This document shows, piece by piece, positions 45,392 to 53,401 of a DNA stretch of 64,000 nucleotides. Within the stretch, counting starts at the first letter, position 1, and each line of letters opens with the position of its first letter. The position numbers and the translations under genes were made by a program. The notes below the pieces were generated by a model. That model was given only the letters and a program-made list of their open reading frames with translations. It was not told the origin of the DNA and did no database searches. The stretch is from assembly GCF_011947265.1 (NCBI RefSeq), contig NZ_JAATHD010000001.1, positions 504,041-568,040 on the forward strand, written 5' to 3'. Source of the DNA: Paenibacillus sp. HB172176. Its GTDB lineage: Bacteria; Bacillota; Bacilli; Paenibacillales; Paenibacillaceae.

Positions 45392-45643
45392 ATGATTGAG
45401 AAGAAACAGTTAACGGTTAGACTTCCGAAGTCTGTCATTGAATATATACAGGAAAAAGCAAAAAAAGAAAAAAAAGCATTGAACGACGTGATGACTGATA
45501 TTACGGAAGAATATATGAAATGGCATGAGAGCGAACAATTGCTGCAGGACATCTTCGTCATACGGGAACGAGTGAAAAACGAATATGGCGTACACCCTGA
45601 TTCGACAGAGGAGATTAGAGACCTCCGGGATGGTGACAGATGA
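45392..45643 (+). CDS. Ribbon-helix-helix antitoxin
   Basis: 83 residues. The start KQLTVRLPKSVIEYIQEKAKKEKKALNDVMTDITEEYM is a ribbon-helix-helix DNA-binding domain; the acidic tail would bind and neutralise the toxin. GGGAGGG lies before ATG 45392. The last four bases (ATGA) overlap the toxin start, the usual coupling in toxin-antitoxin operons. The gene pair is clearly richer in A/T and in AAA/GAA codons than its neighbours, a sign of recent transfer. Confidence 0.85.
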   Translation: MIEKKQLTVRLPKSVIEYIQEKAKKEKKALNDVMTDITEEYMKWHESEQLLQDIFVIRERVKNEYGVHPDSTEEIRDLRDGDR

Positions 45644-46056
45644 ATAAAGTATGTTTAGATGCGAATATATGGATTAAAGTACTGACAGAAGAACAGAATT
45701 CTCCTCAAGCAGAAAAACTTGTGATTCAATTATTTCGTGAACGTCAAGAAATTATTGCTCCTTCCATCATGAAGGTGGAGGTTGGAAGTATTTTGCGTAA
45801 GAAATGGAGCAAGAAGCTTTTGTCAAATGAAGATTTACAAGAATTATGGAAGAAGTTTGAGTCATTGCCCATAACGTATGATGAAGATAGACGGATTTAT
45901 GAACGAGCATGGCATATAGCTGAAGAAAATCGTTTAATCCATCTTTATGACGCAGTTTATTTGGCGATTTGTGATCATATACCATTTTGGACAGCGGATG
46001 CAAGATTAGTTCGATCCGTTTCAACAACAACAGCTCAAATTCAATTATTGGAGTAA
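45640..46056 (+). CDS. PIN-domain ribonuclease toxin (VapC-like)
   Basis: 138 residues of PIN fold. Acidic metal-binding residues are visible: Asp6 in KVCLDANIWIKVL, Glu in SIMKVEVGSIL, and Asp residues in LYDAVYLAICDHI and FWTADARLV. VapC toxins cleave tRNA or rRNA. Overlap with the antitoxin gene, the shared AT-rich composition and the terminator at 46090 define a compact two-gene module. Confidence 0.88.
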   Translation: MNKVCLDANIWIKVLTEEQNSPQAEKLVIQLFRERQEIIAPSIMKVEVGSILRKKWSKKLLSNEDLQELWKKFESLPITYDEDRRIYERAWHIAEENRLIHLYDAVYLAICDHIPFWTADARLVRSVSTTTAQIQLLE

Positions 46057-46089
46057 TGGTGATGCATGCGAACTTTATTTCATCAAAGT

Positions 46090-46134
46090 ACCAGCGACAA
46101 GCTGCTAAGAAGAGCTTTGTCGGTGGTTTTTTTA
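46090..46134 (+). terminator. Terminator of the toxin-antitoxin operon
   Basis: ACCAGCGACAAGCT pairs with AGCTTTGTCGGTGGT with two small irregularities, followed by seven T residues. Confidence 0.85.
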
Positions 46135-46147
46135 TGCATAATATAAA

Positions 46148-46176
46148 TTGACAGTAACTATCATTTGATATACACT
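46148..46176 (+). promoter_or_regulatory. Promoter with overlapping TetR-type operator for the MFS exporter
   Basis: TTGACA (46148-46153), 17-base spacer, TACACT (46171-46176). TGACAG-TAA-CTATCA (46149-46163) is a 15-base palindrome with one mismatch over the -35, which suits repression by the TetR protein encoded downstream. Confidence 0.6.
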
Positions 46177-46209
46177 TTCATTATATTAAATGGCGGAGGT
46201 CGTATCGTT

Positions 46210-47760
46210 ATGGAAATGAACGCAGGCGCTGACCTGAAAACAAAGGAACGGAAAAACAACAAAGTATTGATTGTAGTCGGCCTTATTATCGGAATTATTT
46301 TCTCGGAGCTGGATGAAACGGTGGTCAGCACGGCGATGCCGTCGATCATTCGGGATTTGCATGGCTTGTCGCTGTATGGCTGGGTTGCGGGCATTTATAT
46401 GCTGACGATGACGGCTTTCATGCCGATACTAGGCAAGCTGGCGGATCTGTATGGCCGCAAACGGATTTACATGCTTAGCATGGGTCTGTTTATCGCGGGT
46501 TCGATGCTTAGCGGATTTGCCCACTCGATGACGACGCTTCTCATCGGAAGGGGCATCCAAGGCATGGGAGCGGGAGGCTTGGTGCCGCTTGCGATGGTCA
46601 TCTTCGGCGACACCTTCACTGTGGAGCAGCGAGCCAAAACGCAAGGGCTGTTCGGAGCGGTTATGTTCATCCCGCAATTGCTTGGTCCGCTCATTGGCGG
46701 ATATTTCACGCAGCACATCTCTTGGCATTGGATCTTCTGGGTGAACATTCCGGTGGGATTGCTGGCCGCAGCCGTGCTCTCGGCGGGATTATCGGAGTCG
46801 AAGGGAAACAAAGACGCAAGAATTGACTGGGCAGGCGCGTTCTTGCTTGTTGCCGCGATTATCGCGTTTCTCGTTACTCCGGTGCTTCACGAGACGGAGG
46901 GCTATGGATGGAGCTCGCCCGTTCTGATCGGATTATGGGCGCTCGGAGCGATGCTGCTGGCGATTTTCGTCATGGTAGAAAGGAAGGCGAAGGAGCCGAT
47001 CCTTCCGATGCATCTCTTTCGGAATCGGACGTTTACGATGCTATCCTTGATTGTGTTCACGTTGGTCATCGGAATTATGGGGCCTTTCATCTTGTTCCCG
47101 TTCTTCGCGCAGAATGTGCTTGGATTAACGCCCATCGCATCCGGTTACATGACTTTGCCGCTTATGGCTGGCGCGGCGATTGCAAGCGTCATCTCGGGGC
47201 GGCTCATAACGAAGATATCCTACCGTCTCATCTTCATCGTGTCCATGATGCTTCCGGCAATCGGGTTCTATCTGATGACCGGTGTAGATGCGGCAACATC
47301 TGTAATCGTCATATGCGGTTATTTTGCCATACTGGGTCTGGGATTCGGAGTGTTGTTCAATAATAATCTGATTGTGCAGGAAACGGTCGAGAAGGAGAAC
47401 AGCGGCGTGGCGCTGACTTCGATTACATTATTCCAATCCTTCGGCTTAACGATCGGCGTGAGCGTCTTCGGAAGCTTGCTTGCGGGATCTATTCATTCAG
47501 GCATGGAAGATTTGGAGGCTGGCATTCCTGCGGGCAGCGTTGCCGAGCTAGGCGATGTCGCGCAAGGAGGAATTCCGGCGGGCTTGGACGCCGCCATCGT
47601 AACGCAGGTTAAAGATGTGTTCTCTGATGCCTTCCAGCATCTCTATTGGATTGCCTTCCTGTTCGCTTTGCTCGTTGTATTCTTATGCTTCTTCCTGAAG
47701 CGGGAGGTGCTGAGCACAGCATCTGCGGAGGAAGAGAATGCGTCTTCTCTAGAAGGTTAA
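46210..47760 (+). CDS. MFS multidrug exporter, DHA2/EmrB-QacA type
   Basis: 516 residues from ATG 46210, GGAGGT nine bases upstream. About 14 membrane helices. Motif A reads GKLADLYGRKRIYMLSM, an acidic motif D1 (LDETVVSTAMPSI) lies in helix 1, and GRGIQGMGAGGLVPLAM is typical of DHA2 drug/proton antiporters. It would expel lipophilic or cationic drugs in exchange for protons. The TetR gene 40 bp downstream and a palindrome over the promoter point to drug-induced derepression. Confidence 0.93.
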   Translation: MEMNAGADLKTKERKNNKVLIVVGLIIGIIFSELDETVVSTAMPSIIRDLHGLSLYGWVAGIYMLTMTAFMPILGKLADLYGRKRIYMLSMGLFIAGSMLSGFAHSMTTLLIGRGIQGMGAGGLVPLAMVIFGDTFTVEQRAKTQGLFGAVMFIPQLLGPLIGGYFTQHISWHWIFWVNIPVGLLAAAVLSAGLSESKGNKDARIDWAGAFLLVAAIIAFLVTPVLHETEGYGWSSPVLIGLWALGAMLLAIFVMVERKAKEPILPMHLFRNRTFTMLSLIVFTLVIGIMGPFILFPFFAQNVLGLTPIASGYMTLPLMAGAAIASVISGRLITKISYRLIFIVSMMLPAIGFYLMTGVDAATSVIVICGYFAILGLGFGVLFNNNLIVQETVEKENSGVALTSITLFQSFGLTIGVSVFGSLLAGSIHSGMEDLEAGIPAGSVAELGDVAQGGIPAGLDAAIVTQVKDVFSDAFQHLYWIAFLFALLVVFLCFFLKREVLSTASAEEENASSLEG

Positions 47761-47800
47761 AGCTCATACATGGTACAATGACTGTTGAGGTGAACATGCC

Positions 47801-48427
47801 ATGTCTCCAGATCATTCTGCACCGGAGAAAATCGGTCTCCGCGAGAAGAAAAAACGAAAGACGCGCAAAACGATGCAGCAGCAGGCGATGCGTTTGTTTA
47901 AAGAGCAAGGCTACCATGAAACGACGATTGAACAAATAGCAGAGGCGAGCGAAATTTCGCCAAGCACTTTTTTTCGTTATTTTGCAACGAAGGAAGCATT
48001 GGTCATGCAAGACGAATACGATCCCATGCTCATACGGAATTTCATGGAGCAGCCGTCTGCGATGAATCCTCTGCAAGCTTTAAGAGCCGCGATTCATACA
48101 GGCTTGTCGACATTGAGCGAAGCGGAATTGGAGCTTGTGAAGCTCCGCATGGATCTTGTCTTCAAAGTGCCGGAGCTCCGGGCCGCCTCGCTAAAACAGA
48201 TAAATGATTCTCTGGCGGTAATCGCTCGAATCGTTGCGGATCGTCAAGGACTTCCGAGAGATGATTTCGGCGTATTAACGTTTGCCGGCACCGTGCTAGG
48301 TGCAATTATGGCCGTGCAGCATCATTGCACGGAAAATCCCCAGGCGGAATTTTTGAAAACGCTGGACAGCGCCTTCGAGCAACTGGAGGCGGGGTTTCCT
48401 GAATTGTTGAAAAATTCGGGCGTTTAG
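47801..48427 (+). CDS. TetR-family transcriptional regulator
   Basis: 208 residues, GAGGTGAAC before ATG 47801. The N-terminal helix-turn-helix reads TMQQQAMRLFKEQGYHETTIEQIAEASEISPSTFFRYFATKEALV; the C-terminal ligand domain is variable. It follows the exporter gene by 40 bp and is probably cotranscribed, acting as autorepressor on the palindrome near 46149. A terminator follows at 48464. Confidence 0.92.
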   Translation: MSPDHSAPEKIGLREKKKRKTRKTMQQQAMRLFKEQGYHETTIEQIAEASEISPSTFFRYFATKEALVMQDEYDPMLIRNFMEQPSAMNPLQALRAAIHTGLSTLSEAELELVKLRMDLVFKVPELRAASLKQINDSLAVIARIVADRQGLPRDDFGVLTFAGTVLGAIMAVQHHCTENPQAEFLKTLDSAFEQLEAGFPELLKNSGV

Positions 48428-48463
48428 CGGCACTTCTATTTCTGTTTGCGTTCGAACCTGCAT

Positions 48464-48496
48464 AAGACCGACCAACTTCATGTTGGCCGGTCTTTT
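48464..48496 (+). terminator. Terminator after tetR-like gene
   Basis: AAGACCGACCAAC pairs with GTTGGCCGGTCTT (one mismatch), loop TTCAT, then TTCTCT. Confidence 0.8.
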
Positions 48497-48593
48497 CTCT
48501 GTGAGGAATGCATCATGACGAAAATTCCAAATATCGTTATACTCTATGTAAGCGCAAGAGCTTGAATTTTATATGGAGGAGAGAATTTATAAA

Positions 48594-49814
48594 GTGCAGA
48601 ATAACGGAAAGCAGTCCACTCCGTCCATGCTGTTCAGAAGCAGGGGCAATCATGATTCAGGCAAGGTATCGTTTATTGAATTGTTTTTTGATCTGATCTT
48701 CGTATTTGCGGTAACGCAGCTGTCGCATTCCTTCCTGGAAAACTTCACAATGGAAGGCGCGGTCAGATTGGCGCTTATCACAATGGCGGTCTGGTGGGCG
48801 TGGATCTTCACGGCCTGGGTCATTAATTGGCTTAACCCGGATTCGCGGCCTGTTCGACTGATGCTTGTTGCGCTCATGCTGGTCGGACTAATCATGTCGT
48901 CCTCGATAACCCAAGCCTTCGAGCATACCGGTCTATATTTCGGAGTCGCTTACGCGCTGTTCCAGGTTGGCAGGACCGCATTTACCGTATGGATGATGCG
49001 AGGCGGGGCGGATGAATTGCGTATTAATTTCATCCGCATTCTCGGCTGGTTGACTCTGTCGGGAGTGTTCTGGGTCGGCGGAGGTTTTATGCATGACTCT
49101 TGGCGTCTCGCGCTGTGGATTATCGCGCTTGTCATCGAGTATCTCTCGCCGTCCATGGGTTTCTGGATGCCGCGGTTGGGGCGCACGCCAACCCAGGTAT
49201 GGAATGTGGAAGGCTCTCATATGGCTGAGCGCTGCGGCTTGTTCATCATTATCGCGTTGGGCGAATCAATCCTCGTGACAGGTTCAACGTTCGTGAAGCT
49301 GGAGTGGGATATTGAGACGCTGGGCTCCTTCGCCGTCGCGTTCATCGGGACGGTAGCCATGTGGTGGATTTACTTCGAATCGCTGGCCAAGACGGGGCAT
49401 CATTATATCGCCCATTCCAGCGATCCGGGGAGGGTGGCGAGATCGGCGTACACCTATACCCATTTGCTGCTTGTGGCAGGCATCATTCTGACCGCCGTCG
49501 CCAATGAACTGATGCTCTCGCATCCTTTCGGGCATGTGGATGGAGGAATGGCGGCGGTCATGCTCGTCGCTCCGGCGCTTTATTTGCTAGGAAATATTCT
49601 ATTCATGCGGATCGTTGCCGATGTGGTGCCTATGCCATCCTTGGTCGGACTAATCGTGCTTGCGGGCATCGGCGTGTTCGCGCGCGAACTGACTCCATTC
49701 GTGCTTTGCCTGTCTACTTCAGCGGTATTGACAGCGGTGTCGATATGGGGAAGCGCGCATGCGAATCGGCTGTGCAGCCGCATTCCGCAGGCGGCGCATG
49801 CTCAGAAGTCGTGA
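48594..49814 (+). CDS. Low-temperature-requirement A (LtrA) family membrane protein
   Basis: About 406 residues. GTG 48594 follows GGAGGAGAG (48575-48583) at workable spacing; the in-frame ATG 48573 would overlap that site, so the start is uncertain by seven codons. Family hallmarks are VSFIELFFDLIFVFAVTQLSHSF at the N-terminus, followed by 10 to 12 membrane helices, with HMAERCGLFIIIALGESILVTG in the middle. LtrA proteins were named from Listeria growth at low temperature; the biochemical role is unknown. It stands alone between terminated units. Confidence 0.9.
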   Translation: MQNNGKQSTPSMLFRSRGNHDSGKVSFIELFFDLIFVFAVTQLSHSFLENFTMEGAVRLALITMAVWWAWIFTAWVINWLNPDSRPVRLMLVALMLVGLIMSSSITQAFEHTGLYFGVAYALFQVGRTAFTVWMMRGGADELRINFIRILGWLTLSGVFWVGGGFMHDSWRLALWIIALVIEYLSPSMGFWMPRLGRTPTQVWNVEGSHMAERCGLFIIIALGESILVTGSTFVKLEWDIETLGSFAVAFIGTVAMWWIYFESLAKTGHHYIAHSSDPGRVARSAYTYTHLLLVAGIILTAVANELMLSHPFGHVDGGMAAVMLVAPALYLLGNILFMRIVADVVPMPSLVGLIVLAGIGVFARELTPFVLCLSTSAVLTAVSIWGSAHANRLCSRIPQAAHAQKS

Positions 49815-49859
49815 GACGGAGGGCGGCAATTATTTTTTTGCAAAAAAATGTTCCATTCT

Positions 49860-49886
49860 TGTCGATCTTAGTGCTGTTCGTACGTC
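49860..49886 (+). promoter_or_regulatory. Candidate ECF42-type sigma promoter
   Basis: TGTCGA (49860-49865), 17 bases, CGTC (49883-49886), 50 bases before the first DGPF gene. TGTCGA/CGTC is the motif pair I recall being reported for the ECF42 sigma group, whose member is encoded in this operon, so it would be self-activated. No better SigA promoter is seen. Confidence 0.55.
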
Positions 49887-49936
49887 GTCTATATAGAAGC
49901 GGAGAAAATCGCTTAACTTGAAGGAGGAGATTACGC

Positions 49937-50368
49937 ATGCGATTCATGATGATTGTTAACGCGACAAAGGATTCCGAGGCAGGGAAGCCCCCAACGAAGG
50001 AATTGATTGAAGCTATGCAGCGTTATAATGAAGAACTGGTGAAAGCGGGAGTGCTTGTCGCGGCTGACGGGCTTCATTCGAGCTCGGATGCGATTCGCAT
50101 CACATATCCCGAGCCTGGCGGCAAGCCGAAGCTGATCGACGGGCCGTTCACCGAAGTGAAGGAGATGATCGCGGGCTATACGCTGATCGAGGTGAGATCA
50201 AGGGAAGAGGCGATCGAGTGGGCGCTTCGGATGCCGGATCCGCATGGCAACGGAGAAGGTCAGATTGAGCTGCGGCAAATCATTGAACCGCATGAAATGA
50301 TGGAGGATTCGGAGACGCTGGCTAAGGAGCTTGCCATGCGTCAGGAGATCGAAAGGACGAAGGGCTAA
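49937..50368 (+). CDS. DGPF/YCII-domain protein, first of ECF42 operon
   Basis: 143 residues, GAAGGAGGAG before ATG 49937. It begins MRFMMIVNATKDSEAGKPP and contains LIDGPFTEVKEMIAGYTLIEV, the DGPF motif of the YCII-like family. These ferredoxin-like fold proteins are genetically tied to ECF42 sigma factors and may act with them, but their activity is unproven. The stop codon overlaps the sigma factor start by one base. Confidence 0.9.
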   Translation: MRFMMIVNATKDSEAGKPPTKELIEAMQRYNEELVKAGVLVAADGLHSSSDAIRITYPEPGGKPKLIDGPFTEVKEMIAGYTLIEVRSREEAIEWALRMPDPHGNGEGQIELRQIIEPHEMMEDSETLAKELAMRQEIERTKG

Positions 50369-51657
50369 TGACGGTTTCCGCAGCAAAGCGAACAATCGAG
50401 GCCATCTGGCGAATGGAATCCCCCAAGCTTATTGCCGGACTTGCGCGTATGGTGCGCGATGTCGGCCTGGCGGAGGATTTCGCTCAGGATGCGCTGGTCA
50501 TCGCCATGGAGAAGTGGCCGGAGCTCGGAATTCCCGATAATCCCGGCGCATGGTTGATGACGGCCGCCAAGCGTCGCGCGCTCGATTATTTGCGCAGAAG
50601 CAAGCTGCGGGAGCGGAAGTATGAAGAGATCGGCAAGGGCGGGGCCATGTTCGCGGAGGATGATATCAATCTGACGGCGATAGACGGGGAGATCGACGAT
50701 GATCTTCTTCGGTTAATCTTCACGACCTGCCATCCAGCCTTGTCGCGAGATGCGCGCGTCGCTCTAACGCTGCGGGTGCTTGGCGGTTTGACAACCGACG
50801 AGATTGCGCGCGCCTTCCATGTTGCCGAATCAACGATCGCCCAGCGCATTGTTCGGGCGAAGAAGACGCTCAGCGCGGAGAGAGCGGGCTTCGAAGCGCC
50901 GACGGGCGAGGAATTACATGCAAGACTCGCAGTTGTGCTCGAGGTAATCTATCTCATGTTCAACGAGGGCTATTCCGCGACTTCAGGAGGGAGCTGGATC
51001 AGACCGACGCTCTGTCAGGAAGCGTTGAGACTCGGAAGAATACTGACGGAGATTGCTCCGAGAGAGTCTGAGGTTCACGGCTTGACCGCCTTAATGGAAA
51101 TTCAATCCTCGAGATTTCGGGCGCGAACCGATGCCGAGGGCAATCCGGTTCTGCTGCTGGATCAGAATCGGGCCTTATGGGATCATCTGCTCATCCGGCG
51201 CGGACTAGCTGCAATCGAGAGAGCGCAATCGCTTGGACAACTGCTGGGCCCCTATGCGCTGCAAGCATCGATTGCCGCTTGTCATGCAAGAGCCGGCACT
51301 GCCGAAGAAACCAATTGGCCGCGTATTGCAGCGCTCTACGAGGCATTGCTGCGGACCCAGCCTTCGCCGATTATCGCGCTGAATCGGGCAGTTGCAATTG
51401 GCATGGCTTTCGGTCCCGAGTATGGTCTCCAGCTTGTAGACGAGCTTTCGAACGAACCTTCGTTGATAGTGTATTCTCAGCTCCCCAGCGCGCGGGGAGA
51501 CTTGCTCGCCAAGCTGGGGAGAATGGAGGAGGCTCGGGAGCAATTCGAGCATGCCGCCTCGCTGACTCGCAATGAGCGGGAGCGGCAGCAGCTCGAGAAG
51601 CGAGCGAAGGCATGCGCGGCACTTGAGGAACATGGCGAAGGAGGGAATCCATCCTGA
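50368..51657 (+). CDS. ECF sigma factor, ECF42 type with C-terminal extension
   Basis: 429 residues. Sigma region 2 is IAGLARMVRDVGLAEDFAQDALVIAMEKWPELGIPDNPGAWLMTAAKRRALDYLRR. Region 4 is LTLRVLGGLTTDEIARAFHVAESTIAQRIVRAKKTL. These are followed by a 200-residue TPR-like helical extension (VVLEVIYLMFNEGYSAT, LLDQNRALWDHLLIRRG, TQPSPIIALNRAVA). This extension, not an anti-sigma factor, is thought to control ECF42 members. No anti-sigma gene is present. It lies between two DGPF genes, translationally coupled to both. Confidence 0.92.
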   Translation: MTVSAAKRTIEAIWRMESPKLIAGLARMVRDVGLAEDFAQDALVIAMEKWPELGIPDNPGAWLMTAAKRRALDYLRRSKLRERKYEEIGKGGAMFAEDDINLTAIDGEIDDDLLRLIFTTCHPALSRDARVALTLRVLGGLTTDEIARAFHVAESTIAQRIVRAKKTLSAERAGFEAPTGEELHARLAVVLEVIYLMFNEGYSATSGGSWIRPTLCQEALRLGRILTEIAPRESEVHGLTALMEIQSSRFRARTDAEGNPVLLLDQNRALWDHLLIRRGLAAIERAQSLGQLLGPYALQASIAACHARAGTAEETNWPRIAALYEALLRTQPSPIIALNRAVAIGMAFGPEYGLQLVDELSNEPSLIVYSQLPSARGDLLAKLGRMEEAREQFEHAASLTRNERERQQLEKRAKACAALEEHGEGGNPS

Positions 51658-52049
51658 GATTTCTCATACTATTAAAAGCATCGCAGCGCTATGAAGCGGG
51701 TTTGCGACCGGGCAGCTCGTATCAGACGGATATGACCGTATATCTTGAGCGCTTGAAGGCGGCAGGCAAGCTGCTGGATCTAGGACAGCTTGAGCCAAGC
51801 TCGTTCGGCATTCGATTGCATCCATCGGAGGGAGAGTCGCAACGATTGGAAGCAGGACCTTTTGAGAGGGGAAACGATGTGCTCGCGGGCTATATTCAGA
51901 TTGAAGCTTCGTCGATGACCGAAGCGATGAAGTGGGCGAATCGATTGCCGCTTCCATACGGCGGAACTCTGGAGAACGAAATTGAAGTGCGTCAGTTGAA
52001 GGAAGAAGTTTCGGCAAGCGGAGCCTTATATTCTAATAAGAAGGAATGA
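51654..52049 (+). CDS. Second DGPF/YCII-like protein, probable CTG start
   Basis: About 131 residues. The frame extends upstream of the only ATG-like codon (TTG 51702) through RFLILLKASQRYEAG, which is the conserved first strand of this family. The only initiator position with good spacing from GGAGGG (51640-51645) is CTG 51654. It overlaps the sigma stop as CTGA, copying the usual ATGA coupling. The later part shows EAGPFERGNDVLAGYIQIEASSMTEAMKWANRLP, where the DGPF motif is reduced to AGPF. The role is as for the first DGPF protein; the start choice is inference. Confidence 0.75.
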   Translation: MRFLILLKASQRYEAGLRPGSSYQTDMTVYLERLKAAGKLLDLGQLEPSSFGIRLHPSEGESQRLEAGPFERGNDVLAGYIQIEASSMTEAMKWANRLPLPYGGTLENEIEVRQLKEEVSASGALYSNKKE

Positions 52050-52056
52050 TGAGAAT

Positions 52057-52452
52057 ATGAAAGCACAATTAACCCCTTATTTGATGTCAAACGATGCAAG
52101 AAAACAGGCGGAGTTTTATAAGAATGCGCTTGGAGGAGAGATTGTTTCCGTCATGACGCATAATCAGACTCCGGGCATTCCAGAAGAGCTTAAGGATAAA
52201 GTGATGCATCTGGTGCTAACGGTAGCGGGCGGCAATACCTTGTTCTTCTCTGACTCCTTCGAGGGAATCGAGGCAAGCAGAAGCTTGAATCTGTCGCTTG
52301 GGTTTCAAGACGAAACCGAGGCAAGAAGCGCGTTCGCGAATCTTTGCGAGGGCGGAACAGAGAAATTTCCGCTTCAGTTGCAGCCATGGGGCGCTATGTA
52401 TGGTGAAGCGGTGGACAAGTTCGGAGTAACCTGGATGATAGTAACGCAATAA
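52057..52452 (+). CDS. VOC-family protein (PhnB-like)
   Basis: 131 residues of glyoxalase/bleomycin-resistance fold: KAQLTPYLMSNDARKQAEFYKNALGGEIVSVMT at the start and LQLQPWGAMYGEAVDKFGVTWMIV at the end, as in PhnB/3-demethylubiquinone-methyltransferase-like VOC proteins. It sits eight bases after the DGPF gene in the sigma operon; such VOC proteins are frequent ECF42 companions. The substrate is unknown. Confidence 0.88.
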   Translation: MKAQLTPYLMSNDARKQAEFYKNALGGEIVSVMTHNQTPGIPEELKDKVMHLVLTVAGGNTLFFSDSFEGIEASRSLNLSLGFQDETEARSAFANLCEGGTEKFPLQLQPWGAMYGEAVDKFGVTWMIVTQ

Positions 52453-52505
52453 CGCAGCTGATGCCGGAGAACAAACCAAGGAATAACAAGGGGAGGGATA
52501 CCGCT

Positions 52506-52847
52506 ATGAGCGGAGAAGTAACGACATTTATTGAAGCAATTGATCAGCCATGGCAGGCGGAGCTTTGTACGGAGCTGCGGGAGATTGTCCTGCAGGCTAT
52601 CCCCGAGGCGCAGGAGCGCATGCAATACAAAAAGCCGCATTTTCTGAAAAACGGCAAATACGCAGCGGTGATCTCCACCTCGAAAGCGGCTGTCAGCTTC
52701 ACGATCTTTCACGCGGACGGGCTGACGCTGCCCGAGGGTCTGTTCGAAGGGCCGTCGGAGCGCAAGACGATCAAGCTGAAGCAAGGTCAAACGGTTGAGG
52801 GGGAGCTGCTCGTCTCACTGCTTCGTCAGGCTTCGGCCGCTCTTTAG
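52506..52847 (+). CDS. DUF1801 (YdhG/YdeI-like) protein
   Basis: 113 residues from ATG 52506 behind GGGAGGGAT. The family pattern is EVTTFIEAIDQPWQAELCTELREIVLQAIPEAQERMQYKKPHFLKNGKYAAVIS, followed by IFHADGLTLPEGLFEGPSERKTIKLK. DUF1801 folds are small alpha/beta proteins of unknown activity that accompany stress and iron genes. It is likely part of the ECF42 operon. Confidence 0.85.
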   Translation: MSGEVTTFIEAIDQPWQAELCTELREIVLQAIPEAQERMQYKKPHFLKNGKYAAVISTSKAAVSFTIFHADGLTLPEGLFEGPSERKTIKLKQGQTVEGELLVSLLRQASAAL

Positions 52848-52971
52848 CGAGCACTCGGTACCAAGCGTCTTCTTCGGCATCCTTCTTTCTATCCCGATAC
52901 GTGCATTCTGCAAGCTTCCCTGTTTCGCAGCTGCCCCTGTCAGGGTACTGAGAGAAGAGGAGGGATGCGAG

Positions 52972-53169
52972 ATGCCTTGGACGAAGGATGATTATCCGGA
53001 CTCGCTCAAAAATTTCATGGCGCCGATCCGTTACAAAGCAATCGAAATTGCAAATGCGCTCCTGGAGGATGGTTATGAAGAGGGCAGAGCCATATCGATC
53101 GCAACGGAGCAGGCGAAGGAATGGGGCGAGAATCGCGACAAGAAAATCCGCAAGGATTCAGCAGAGTGA
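52972..53169 (+). CDS. Small conserved protein like the N-terminus of YdaT
   Basis: 65 residues from ATG 52972, placed by GAAGAGGAGGG. The sequence MPWTKDDYPDSLKNFMAPIRYKAIEIANALLEDGYEEGRAISIATEQAKEWGEN matches the short helical family represented by the start of Bacillus YdaT, a general-stress protein of unknown function. It is last in the sigma operon, closed by a terminator at 53174. Confidence 0.8.
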   Translation: MPWTKDDYPDSLKNFMAPIRYKAIEIANALLEDGYEEGRAISIATEQAKEWGENRDKKIRKDSAE

Positions 53170-53173
53170 GAAA

Positions 53174-53220
53174 GCCCGAGAGTTAAGCTGAAGCTCAGTC
53201 AGCTGCTCTCGGGTTTTTGT
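53174..53220 (+). terminator. Terminator of the ECF42 operon
   Basis: GCCCGAGAG and CTCTCGGG with an inner AGCTGA-type stem, followed by TTTTTGTTTG. Confidence 0.85.
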
Positions 53221-53368
53221 TTGTCTGCGAAATCAGTCACTATGACCCTTTGAATTCCCGAAAGCCCGCAGGATGGACGAATTGTACCCCGAAAAACAGG
53301 GAAGATGTACGCAATATTCGCAGTTGTACCTGTCTACCGCCGCTGATGGTCACTATAATCAAACCTGT

Positions 53369-53382
53369 AGAAAGCGCTATCA
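53369..53382 (+). promoter_or_regulatory. cre box (CcpA site) before the GH27 gene
   Basis: AGAAAGCGCTATCA fits TGWAANCGNTNWCA at all defined positions except the first, 20 bases before ATG 53402. Together with the box at 9955 it supports shared catabolite repression of the secreted enzymes. Confidence 0.65.
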
Positions 53383-53401
53383 TTTCGAAGGGATGGGGAT
53401 T

